Part shown: one piece after another, positions 57,303-64,000 of the stretch | Position numbering within the stretch: position 1 is the stretch's first letter | How the letters are laid out: each line of letters starts with the position of its first letter | NCBI RefSeq assembly: GCF_008830225.1 | Contig: NZ_WAIE01000001.1 | Span: 620,001-684,000, forward strand | Direction: 5' to 3' | DNA: 64,000 nucleotides | Origin: Pseudodesulfovibrio senegalensis | Lineage (GTDB): Bacteria; Desulfobacterota; Desulfovibrionia; Desulfovibrionales; Desulfovibrionaceae | Translations under genes and position numbers: made by a program | Notes under the pieces: model-generated | Told to the model about the DNA's origin: nothing | Databases searched by the model: none | What the model saw: the letters and a program-made list of their open reading frames with translations, nothing else

Positions 57303-58370
57303 ATGTTAGAACTCATCCTTGCCGTCGGGCTGGCGGTTTTTGTTTCCACCTTCTGTTCACTGGCGGAGGCCGCGTTGTATTCCCTGCCCTGGAGTCAGGT
57401 GGAAAGGCTCAAGCGTTGCGGAAAGAAATCCGGTGCGATGCTGGAATGCCTGCGCAACAATGTGGAAGAACCCATCACGGCCATCCTGACCCTGAACACG
57501 GTGGCTCACACTGCGGGTGCGGCCGTGGCTGGCTGGGCCTGGGCCGATATTTACGGCGAGGACACCCTGTGGCTGTTCACGCTGGTTTTCACGCTGGTTA
57601 TCCTGATCATTTCCGAGATTTTGCCCAAGACGATCGGCGTGGTCTACAACGATGCCATAGCGCCCCCGCTGGCCTCCACGCTTCGCGTGCTGGTCTGGGT
57701 GTTCAAGCCCGCGGTCATGGTGCTCGGCCTTGTTGCCGCTGCGATTCGCGGCAGCCGCAAATCCCCGGAGCACAGCGAGGCGGATATTCTGGCCGTGGCC
57801 AGTCTGACCCGGCGCAGCGGGGTGATCAAACCCTACGAGGAACAGTCCATCCGCAACATTCTGCTGCTGGACGACAAGAGCGTGGAGCAGGTCATGACAC
57901 CGCGTACCGTGGTTTTCAGCCTGTCCGCGGACATGACCGTTGCCGAGGCGCGCGAGTCGCATCCGGTGTGGCCTCACAGCCGGGTGCCGGTTTTTGGTGA
58001 CGACAACGACGACATCGTGGGCATCGTTTACCGGCGTCAGGTTTTCGAGGCGCTGGCCGACGATCACGACGAACTGAAACTTTCCGATCTCATGCGTCCG
58101 GTGCGTTTCGTGCTGGAAAGCCTGACCCTGGACCAGGTGCTGGTCAAGTTCCTGGGCAGCAGGATGCACCTTTTCGTGGTGCTGGACGAATACGGCGGCA
58201 TGGCCGGGGTCATTTCGCTCGAGGACGTGCTCGAGGAAATACTGGGCAACGAGATCGTGGACGAGACCGACCAGGTGGTGGATATGCGCGAGCTTGCAAG
58301 AATGCGTCGCGGCAATCTGGTGCAGGGGCAGGGCGAGGACGACATCCCGCCCGTAAACAATAAGGAATGA
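57303..58370 (+). CDS. CNNM/CBS-domain membrane protein
   Basis: 355 residues. A DUF21 (CNNM) transmembrane domain (1-175; helices at about 4-26, 60-82, 93-115, 133-153) with GEILPKT-like ISEILPKTIGVVYN is followed by a pair of CBS domains (about 195-330: VMTPRTVVFSL, HSRVPVFGDDNDDIVGIV, DEYGGMAGVISLEDV). Relatives are associated with Mg or Co transport. ATG 57303; an upstream in-frame extension runs through the GT9 promoter. The next gene, ccmE, begins at the stop codon. Confidence 0.88.
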   Translation: MLELILAVGLAVFVSTFCSLAEAALYSLPWSQVERLKRCGKKSGAMLECLRNNVEEPITAILTLNTVAHTAGAAVAGWAWADIYGEDTLWLFTLVFTLVILIISEILPKTIGVVYNDAIAPPLASTLRVLVWVFKPAVMVLGLVAAAIRGSRKSPEHSEADILAVASLTRRSGVIKPYEEQSIRNILLLDDKSVEQVMTPRTVVFSLSADMTVAEARESHPVWPHSRVPVFGDDNDDIVGIVYRRQVFEALADDHDELKLSDLMRPVRFVLESLTLDQVLVKFLGSRMHLFVVLDEYGGMAGVISLEDVLEEILGNEIVDETDQVVDMRELARMRRGNLVQGQGEDDIPPVNNKE

Positions 58371-58372
58371 CG

Positions 58373-58804
58373 ATGTCCAAGAAGACAAACAAGAGCATAT
58401 ATATTGCGGCCATGGTTCTCTTTCTGGGAGGATTGGGATACCTTTTGTGGTCCGGCCTTTCCGAAAACAGCACGTATTTCCTGAACGTGTCCGAGGCTTT
58501 GGCCATGAAACAGGAATCCCTTGACCGGGCCCGTCTGTTCGGCAAGGTTTCGCCCGAGAATCTGGAAACCACACCCGGTGCACTGGGCGTGGATTTCGAT
58601 CTCGTGGACAAGGTGGACGGCGCAAAGATGCTGCGCGTGGAGTATCAGGGCGCGGTGCCGGATACCTTCAAGCCGGGCGTGGAGGTCATTGTGGAAGGGA
58701 AATTCGATCACGGGAACAGGGTCTTCACGGCCACTTCGCTGGTCACCAAATGTCCCTCCAAATACCGCGAGCAGAGTGCGGAGATGGAAAAGTCCCAAGG
58801 ATAG
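58373..58804 (+). CDS. ccmE: cytochrome c maturation haem chaperone CcmE (CXXXY type)
   Basis: 143 residues. Single N-terminal membrane helix (about 9-27) and a beta-barrel periplasmic domain (VEYQGAVPDTFKPGVEVIVEG, FTATSLVTK). The haem-binding His of typical CcmE is replaced by Cys in a CPSKY motif, the known variant of Desulfovibrio and archaea, which binds haem through Cys. ATG 58373 has AAGGA at 8 bases; ATG 58367 overlaps the CNNM stop. Confidence 0.9.
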   Translation: MSKKTNKSIYIAAMVLFLGGLGYLLWSGLSENSTYFLNVSEALAMKQESLDRARLFGKVSPENLETTPGALGVDFDLVDKVDGAKMLRVEYQGAVPDTFKPGVEVIVEGKFDHGNRVFTATSLVTKCPSKYREQSAEMEKSQG

Positions 58805-58909
58805 CCCTTTAAACGTCCCAACGGGCTTGCCGTTGTTTTTCGAAACGGGTACATCACGCCGAACCTGAACAACCCGGCCTGCGGCACGGGTCTTTTTCAA
58901 GGAGTTTTC

Positions 58910-60799
58910 ATGCAACTGACCGCCTACATCGGGCTCCTTTTTGCACTTCTTGCCAGTCTGGTCACCGCCTCAATGGCCCTGTGGGCGGCCTGGTCCGACA
59001 GGGACGATGTCTGCCCGTTTGTGGAGTACGGCAATATCGGCGTGGCCATGGGCGTGGTTTTTTCATCGCTCATTCTGCTCATGGCGCTGGCTGCCCGTAA
59101 CTATGCATTTCTCTACGTCTATGAAAACGTCGATAATACACTGAATTTCGTCTACACGCTCACCGCGTTCTGGGGTGGCCGCGAGGGATCGCTGCTGTTC
59201 TGGGAGCTGATCGTGGCCGTCAGTGGCGTGGCTTTCGTGTACACGCCGTCATATCGGGCACTTGCACCGAAGACGCGGCTGTATTTCTGGGTACTGTTCA
59301 TGACCATTCAGGGCTTTTTCCTGTTGCTGCTCACCAGCTGGTCCAACCCGTTCATGACTCTGGTACCCACGCCGTCGGATGGGCGCGGCCTGAACCCGTT
59401 GCTGCGCAACCCGGGCATGATCTTTCATCCGCCGCTCCTGTTTCTCGGTTTTGCCGGCTTCACCATTCCGGCCGCCTGTGCCCTTGCTGCCAGCATTGCC
59501 GGTGAAGCCAAGTCGTGGGTCAAGCTCATGCGCAACTGGAACATCCTGGCGTGGGTGTTCCTGACCGCCGGCATCATCCTCGGCGGGTGGTGGTCCTACA
59601 TGGAACTCGGCTGGGGCGGCTACTGGGCATGGGACCCGGTGGAGAACGCCTCGCTCATTCCGTGGTTTGCGGCCACGGCCTTTTTGCACACGGCCATCAT
59701 CGAGCAGCGCCGGGGCGCATTGCAGCGCACCAACGTGTTCCTCATGTCCCTGACGTTCCTGCTCTGTATCTTCAGCACATACCTGACCCGCAGCGGCGTG
59801 ATCGAGTCTTTGCACACCTTTGGCGAGTCCGGGGTGTCGCTGCCCCTGTTCGTGGCCATGGTTGTCGGGTTTGTCCTGACGCTGGTTTGCGTGACCGTGG
59901 GCGAGTTCCACGTCAAGCGTTCGCTGAGCGACATGATGAGCCGTCAGGGCCTGCTTGTGGCTGCAGCATGGTTTTTCCTTGCGCTCGGTTTCGTGGTCAC
60001 CCTCGGCACCATGTGGCCGGTGATCAGCAAGCTGTGGAGTGCCAACCCCGTGGGGCTGGACCAGCATTTTTACAATCGCGTCTGCCTGCCGTTCATGAGT
60101 GTGCTCGTGTTCGTTTTCGCCTTTTGCCCGTGGCTGGGCTGGAAGGGCGGCATTCGCAGTTATGTGGGGATCTACGGAGCTGCCGGGACTCTGGTCGCTT
60201 CGGCCATCGTGTTGCTGGCCATGGGCATGACCAAGCCGCTGGCGGTGTTTGCCGCGGCTTCGGCGTGTGCCGCCGTGGTGACCATTGTGCTGCTGTTCGT
60301 GCTGTATCCGGGCATGCGCAAGAGTCGGCAGTCGTGGGGGCAGTACGGAATTCATCTCGGTCTTGCCCTGCTGGCCTTGGGCATTGCCTTTTCCGGGCCG
60401 TACAAAATCGAGCGCGAAGTCATGCTGGCCAAGGGCGAAAGCGTGCAGGTGGGCGATTACACCATGACGTTCGTGGACTCCAAGCAGGACAGCACTCCGG
60501 AGCTGCGTGCCCGGCTTGTGGGGACTCTCAGGGTTTCACTCGGAGAAGAGGAAATCGGGGTTCTGTATCCGGAAAAGCGCATCTACCGCAATTTTCCGCG
60601 CCAGCAGTTTGCCGAGGTTTCGCTTATTCCCGGTTTGGGCGACGAGCTGTACGCCACGCTGCTGGGATTGGATGCGAGCGGCAAGTTGAGCTTCAAGATC
60701 AGCGTCAATCCGCTGGTGAACTGGATATGGATCGGTGGCACGCTCATGTGCCTGTTCGGGTTCCTGTTGCTCAGGCGTCATCGGCAGGAGGTGGTCTAG
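58910..60799 (+). CDS. ccmF: cytochrome c haem lyase subunit CcmF
   Basis: 629 residues with about 14-15 membrane segments. The WWD domain reads WGGYWAWDPVENASLIPW (about 238-255); flanking conserved His and the C-terminal periplasmic domain (near 490-590, VGDYTMTFVDSKQDSTPELRA) are present. It receives haem from CcmE and attaches it to apocytochrome c. Strong AAGGAG ribosome site. Its length fits the family. Confidence 0.95.
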   Translation: MQLTAYIGLLFALLASLVTASMALWAAWSDRDDVCPFVEYGNIGVAMGVVFSSLILLMALAARNYAFLYVYENVDNTLNFVYTLTAFWGGREGSLLFWELIVAVSGVAFVYTPSYRALAPKTRLYFWVLFMTIQGFFLLLLTSWSNPFMTLVPTPSDGRGLNPLLRNPGMIFHPPLLFLGFAGFTIPAACALAASIAGEAKSWVKLMRNWNILAWVFLTAGIILGGWWSYMELGWGGYWAWDPVENASLIPWFAATAFLHTAIIEQRRGALQRTNVFLMSLTFLLCIFSTYLTRSGVIESLHTFGESGVSLPLFVAMVVGFVLTLVCVTVGEFHVKRSLSDMMSRQGLLVAAAWFFLALGFVVTLGTMWPVISKLWSANPVGLDQHFYNRVCLPFMSVLVFVFAFCPWLGWKGGIRSYVGIYGAAGTLVASAIVLLAMGMTKPLAVFAAASACAAVVTIVLLFVLYPGMRKSRQSWGQYGIHLGLALLALGIAFSGPYKIEREVMLAKGESVQVGDYTMTFVDSKQDSTPELRARLVGTLRVSLGEEEIGVLYPEKRIYRNFPRQQFAEVSLIPGLGDELYATLLGLDASGKLSFKISVNPLVNWIWIGGTLMCLFGFLLLRRHRQEVV

Positions 60800-60804
60800 C
60801 CGCC

Positions 60805-61473
60805 ATGTCCGGTGCTGACGACACTGTCCTGAACGTGCGCCGTTGCGCCAAGTTCTTCGGTTCCAAGCTGGTCTTCAAGGACGTGAGCTGTTCTCTGCGG
60901 GCCGGGGAGGTGCTGCTGGTGGCCGGGGCCAACGGCGCGGGCAAGTCCACGCTGGTCAAGATCATGGCCGGGCTGGCGCGGCCCTCTGCCGGAGACGTTT
61001 CCCTGAACCTGCCGGACGAACGGGTCGCCTATCTGGGACATTCCACTTTTTTGTATCCGGGCATGACCGCCCGCGCCAACCTGAGCTTCTGGGCCGGCAT
61101 GTACGGCCTGAAGCCGACTGCGGATGAGCTGGACGCGGTGTTGCAGCGTGTCGGGCTGTTTCGGGCCGCAGAGGAAAAGGCCGGAGGGTTTTCCCGGGGC
61201 ATGGCCCAGCGTCTGAATTTGGCACGTGTGTATCTGGTGCGACCGTCGCTGGTGTTTCTGGACGAACCCGGCACCGGGCTGGACGTGCGCTCGCTCTCCA
61301 TGTTGCGTGACGAGATTGTCGCGTATCGGGAGCAGGGCGTTTCCATTGTCTGGATTAGTCACCATTTGGGCGAAGACGTGGCCATGGCCGACACCGTGCT
61401 CTGTCTAGCCAAAAAGCGCGTTGACTACTACGGCCCCGCAACGGATTTCGATGCCGGGAGGCTGTTGTGTTGA
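60805..61473 (+). CDS. ccmA: haem exporter ATPase CcmA
   Basis: 222 residues. Walker A GANGAGKST, signature FSRGMAQRLNLAR and Walker B LVFLDEPGTGLD are intact, and WISHHLGE holds the switch His. Powers release of holo-CcmE from CcmC/CcmB. ATG 60805; AGGAGGTGG lies upstream. The end overlaps the ccmB start. Confidence 0.94.
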   Translation: MSGADDTVLNVRRCAKFFGSKLVFKDVSCSLRAGEVLLVAGANGAGKSTLVKIMAGLARPSAGDVSLNLPDERVAYLGHSTFLYPGMTARANLSFWAGMYGLKPTADELDAVLQRVGLFRAAEEKAGGFSRGMAQRLNLARVYLVRPSLVFLDEPGTGLDVRSLSMLRDEIVAYREQGVSIVWISHHLGEDVAMADTVLCLAKKRVDYYGPATDFDAGRLLC

Positions 61474-62144
61474 GACGTGCGCGGCTGGTGGCCGCCAAGG
61501 ATCTGGCTCTGTCCGTTTCCGGCGGTCAGGGGCTGGTGCAGGCCGTGCTGCTGGGACTGTTGCTGATTTTTCTGTTCAGCCTGTCCAAACCGTTGGGCGG
61601 GACCATTTCCCCGCAGGCGGCCGGGGCCATCTTCTGGCTGTCGTCCGCGTTCGGGCTGGTGCTGATCTTCAACGACCTGTTCAGTCTCGAAGAGGCCAAC
61701 GGCGCACGCATGGGGCTGTTGTCGTCTCCGGTTCCGGTGCACGCGGTCTGGCTGGGCAAGGGCGTGGCCGGTTTGGGCCTGCTTTTGGTAACCCAGCTCG
61801 TTTTCCTGCCCGCCACCATTGCGTTTCTCGGACAATCCGTGAACGGCTCCTTGTGGCTTCTGCTCGGCACGCTGTTGGCCGCAGATCTTGGTCTGGTTGT
61901 GCTGGGAGCGTTGCTCGGAGCACTTTCGCAGGGGCAGGGTGCGCGTGAATCGTTGCTGTCCGTGATCGTGTTTCCCTTGTTGCTGCCCGTGTTGCTGGCC
62001 GGAATCACTCTGTTCGGCATGGTCTTTTCGGGTGAAGACGCGTCCGGAGCCGGGCGTTGGCTGGGAGTTATCGGCGCGTTTGATGGTGTTTTTTCGGGCG
62101 CGGGCCTGATTTTGTTCCCCTTCGTGTACGGCGGGGAAGAGTAG
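61467..62144 (+). CDS. ccmB: haem exporter membrane subunit CcmB
   Basis: 225 residues, six hydrophobic segments, the first at about 25-45. The segment LFSLEEANGARMGLLSSPVPVHAVWLGK matches the family's first cytoplasmic loop. Start GTG 61467 overlaps the ccmA stop (TTG 61470 is the alternative). Forms the CcmAB transporter. Confidence 0.92.
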   Translation: MLRRARLVAAKDLALSVSGGQGLVQAVLLGLLLIFLFSLSKPLGGTISPQAAGAIFWLSSAFGLVLIFNDLFSLEEANGARMGLLSSPVPVHAVWLGKGVAGLGLLLVTQLVFLPATIAFLGQSVNGSLWLLLGTLLAADLGLVVLGALLGALSQGQGARESLLSVIVFPLLLPVLLAGITLFGMVFSGEDASGAGRWLGVIGAFDGVFSGAGLILFPFVYGGEE

Positions 62145-62164
62145 TGTTATTCGGAGTTTGTCGC

Positions 62165-62830
62165 ATGGATAAGGTGAAAATACTGGCCCTGCTATCCGTT
62201 CCGGCTCTGGTCCTGCACCAGTGGATGATCTGGTTCTATGCGCCTGTGGCGCAGTCCGGCCCGGTCCAGAAGATTTTTTATATGCATCTTCCCTGTTCGT
62301 GGTGGGCGCTGGTGAGCTTCTTTTTCGTGTTCTTTGCCAGCGGCATGTACCTGCTGACTCGCAATGACCGCTACGATCGTCTGGCCGCGGCCTCTGCCGA
62401 GGTCGGCGTGCTGCTGGCCACGCTGGCGCTCGGCACGGGGTCCACCTGGGCGCGGGCCGAGTGGGGGCATTGGTGGGTATGGGACCCCAAGCTGACCACC
62501 ACCCTGATCATGTGGTATGTGTATGCCGGGTATCTGGTTTTGCGGGCATCGCCCGTGGGCGGCAACCGCAAGGCCGTTATTTGTGCGGTGCTGGGGGTGG
62601 TCGCCTTTTTGGACGTGCCCTTGGTGTTTTTCGCCTCCAAATTGTGGGGCAGCGCGCATCCGGACGGTCTGGCCCGCGAGGGCGGCGGTATGCTGGCCTC
62701 CATGTGGTACACGGTTTTTGCCGGGCTGGGCGCGTTCGGTTTCGTGTGGGGCGCGTTGCTTGTCTCGCGCATCCGCCAACTGGGGCTGCGTGCGCGGCTG
62801 GACGCCATGCTCGTATGGGACGAAGACTGA
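62165..62830 (+). CDS. ccmC: haem-handling protein CcmC
   Basis: 221 residues with six hydrophobic segments. The WWD domain reads WGHWWVWDPKLT (about 101-112), and a conserved His lies in FYMHLPCSW. It attaches haem to CcmE. ATG 62165 with CGGAG at 8 bases; GTG 62144 is possible but overlaps ccmB. Confidence 0.94.
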   Translation: MDKVKILALLSVPALVLHQWMIWFYAPVAQSGPVQKIFYMHLPCSWWALVSFFFVFFASGMYLLTRNDRYDRLAAASAEVGVLLATLALGTGSTWARAEWGHWWVWDPKLTTTLIMWYVYAGYLVLRASPVGGNRKAVICAVLGVVAFLDVPLVFFASKLWGSAHPDGLAREGGGMLASMWYTVFAGLGAFGFVWGALLVSRIRQLGLRARLDAMLVWDED

Positions 62831-62928
62831 ACACTGCAGGATTGTTGAACCAATAAACAACACGAAGGCAGGGGCCGGGTGGCGCAGCATTCGCCATCCC
62901 CCTGCAACTACCTGACAACGGAGCAATC

Positions 62929-63078
62929 ATGTCTGTGGCAACATATCTTTTTACGGCAAACATCATCGTCTGGACGGGGATCGCCGGGTACGTGGTTTTT
63001 CTGGCCTCACGGTCGGCGACCCTTGAGAAACGTGTGCGTCAGCTCGAACTTCTGGGGGCGGACAATGACGAAAGCTAG
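62929..63078 (+). CDS. ccmD: small haem-exporter component CcmD
   Basis: 49 residues. A single membrane helix (TANIIVWTGIAGYVVFLA, about 9-26) is followed by a basic stretch (SRSATLEKRVRQLE), the usual CcmD layout. CcmD stabilises CcmC and helps release holo-CcmE. GGAG precedes the ATG by 6 bases. Position between ccmC and the TPR gene supports the assignment; the next gene starts 13 bases before its stop. Confidence 0.8.
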   Translation: MSVATYLFTANIIVWTGIAGYVVFLASRSATLEKRVRQLELLGADNDES

Positions 63079-63643
63079 CAACGTGTTCGGCCGCAAGCTG
63101 GTCCTGCTTGTCTGTGGGCTCAGCCTGCTGACCATATTTGGTGTTTCCATTGTCTACCGGGCCAACCATCCGAACATGGCTGTGCACGCCAAGAAGAAAA
63201 CCAGCGCAATGGGAGCCATGGCCTCGGGCATGGGCGGTCTTCAGGCCATGATGGCCAAGGCCGAGACCGAACCGGACAACGTGGAAAATCTCATGGAACT
63301 GGCCAACGCGTTTCTGATGATGCGCGCCTGGGACCGTGCATTGGTGTTTCTGGAGCGCGCCAAGGCGTTGCAGCCGGATAACGTGATCATTCTCAAAAGC
63401 GTAGGAATTTGCTATTTTCAGAAGCAGATGCATGAAAAGGCCGTGGAGGTCTATGAGCGGATTCTGGCCCAGCAACCCGATGACGCGTTATCCCATTACA
63501 ATCTGGGCATAATATTCAAGCATTATCTCAACGACCCCCAAGGAGCCGTCAGGCATTTCCGGGCTGTTGTCGAAATGCCGAACGCCGATGAGGAAATGAA
63601 GAAACACGCGCAGGCGGAACTCAACGAGCTTGAAAAAATGTAA
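63065..63643 (+). CDS. membrane-anchored TPR protein of the ccm operon (CcmI/NrfG-like)
   Basis: 192 residues. One N-terminal helix (about 12-30), a linker, then three TPR units from about residue 68 (ENLMELANAFLMMRAWDRALVFLERAKALQPDN, ILKSVGICYFQKQMHEKAVEVYERILAQQPDD, ALSHYNLGIIFKHYLNDPQGAVRHFRAVVEMP). The position after ccmD suggests an apocytochrome chaperone, the role CcmI/CcmH TPR domains play elsewhere. The ATG at 63065 overlaps the end of ccmD. Confidence 0.82.
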   Translation: MTKASNVFGRKLVLLVCGLSLLTIFGVSIVYRANHPNMAVHAKKKTSAMGAMASGMGGLQAMMAKAETEPDNVENLMELANAFLMMRAWDRALVFLERAKALQPDNVIILKSVGICYFQKQMHEKAVEVYERILAQQPDDALSHYNLGIIFKHYLNDPQGAVRHFRAVVEMPNADEEMKKHAQAELNELEKM

Positions 63644-63681
63644 TTGTCCGAAATAATTGTCTTAATGTAAATGGGTCATTA

Positions 63682-63709
63682 TTGACAAGTTTGGTAATTT
63701 CTCTAAAAT
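63682..63709 (+). promoter_or_regulatory. strong promoter upstream of the binding-lipoprotein gene
   Basis: Consensus TTGACA (63682-63687), 16 bases, TAAAAT (63704-63709). Confidence 0.65.
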
Positions 63710-63830
63710 AAAGAACTTCCGCCACTTGTTCTTTACAATCGATCGTAGCGTGTATGGAAGCAGAAGGCTGTCGCTTTTCCTTCTGATTCACAAACCGTTG
63801 GAACCATTACGTTTATAGGAGAGGACCGTT

Positions 63831-64000
63831 ATGAGAGGGAAATGGAGTTTGGTAGTGTTCGCAATGGCGATCATGGCGTTTGCCGTGGCTGGTTGCGGCG
63901 GTGGAGAGGAAAAGAAAGCCGAAGAAGCTCCCGCCAAGAAGCTTGTTCTCGGTGTTGCCGGCGCCCACAGTGGCGACCTGGCCTCCTACGGTCTGCCGAC
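63831..64000 (+). CDS. branched-chain-amino-acid-type binding lipoprotein (cut by window)
   Basis: First 56 residues only. Lipoprotein signal peptide with lipobox AVAGC (Cys about 21), a charged linker (EEKKAEEAPAKK), then LVLGVAGAHSGDLASYGLP, the family-6 LivJ/LivK-type start. Strong AGGAGAGG ribosome site. A Liv-type ABC transporter may follow outside the window. Ligand cannot be judged. Confidence 0.82.
   Translation, partial: MRGKWSLVVFAMAIMAFAVAGCGGGEEKKAEEAPAKKLVLGVAGAHSGDLASYGLP

Noticed and set aside
52881-63659. Shared 14-mer GTCCGAAATAATTG upstream of proA (52881-52894) and of the binding-lipoprotein gene (63646-63659)
   Set aside because: With 64 kb several exact 14-base matches are expected by chance, and the flanks differ.

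Overview
The window looks like chromosomal core sequence from a GC-rich sulfate-reducing deltaproteobacterium of the Desulfovibrionaceae, perhaps close to Pseudodesulfovibrio. The taxon is an inference. It rests on an archaeal-type indolepyruvate ferredoxin oxidoreductase with phenylacetate-CoA ligase, a variant cytochrome c maturation system whose CcmE carries a CXXXY haem-binding motif, a very high density of PAS/CHASE histidine kinases and c-di-GMP proteins, and the proA-nadD order. I saw no rRNA, tRNA, CRISPR, prophage or insertion sequence. Almost everything is intact protein-coding DNA; the genes at both ends are cut by the window.

Layout. 1-4604: the 3' part of a PAS histidine kinase faces two translationally coupled response regulators (REC-HDOD, then REC with a degenerate HD-GYP). 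4605-13904: a galactose operon with tandem LacI-type operators, galT-galK-lacI-galM followed by a CUT1 sugar ABC transporter (ATPase, binding protein, two permeases), closed by a strong terminator; galE is not present. 14231-16442: small unlinked genes (hypothetical, LysE/RhtB exporter, CYTH, GNAT). 16464-31876: signalling island with a binding protein plus TorS-like hybrid kinase, a CHASE hybrid kinase with Hpt followed by a PleD-like diguanylate cyclase, RarD, an RRM protein, and a PAS/GAF kinase coupled to a CHASE4 protein whose GGDEF and EAL domains have both lost their motifs. 31981-33726: small hypothetical, HATPase-like and TPR proteins.

33751-46164: paaK, a cytoplasmic Asp-box (sialidase-like) protein and a dienelactone hydrolase in one operon; pilD; a BON lipoprotein; an ArnT-like glycosyltransferase with a PAP2 phosphatase; a DUF115 (MAF-like) protein; and a cysteine synthase fused to a cysteinyl-tRNA-synthetase-like domain that has lost its catalytic motifs. 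I consider this fusion the most unusual gene here. 46396-57138: an exported MsrA-MsrB fusion behind a good Fur-box match; an operon TPR-iorA-iorB-sigma54 activator with a near-consensus sigma70 promoter; proA-nadD; an HD-GYP protein; a heptosyltransferase-like GT9.

57303-64000: a CNNM/CBS membrane protein coupled to ccmE-ccmF-ccmA-ccmB-ccmC-ccmD-TPR (cytochrome c biogenesis, with no ccmG/ccmH in the cluster), and the start of a branched-chain amino-acid-type binding lipoprotein. The metabolic picture that can be supported is of an anaerobe that makes many c-type cytochromes, oxidises aromatic 2-oxo acids to acyl-CoA, can probably import and phosphorylate galactose, and devotes much of its sequence to sensing.
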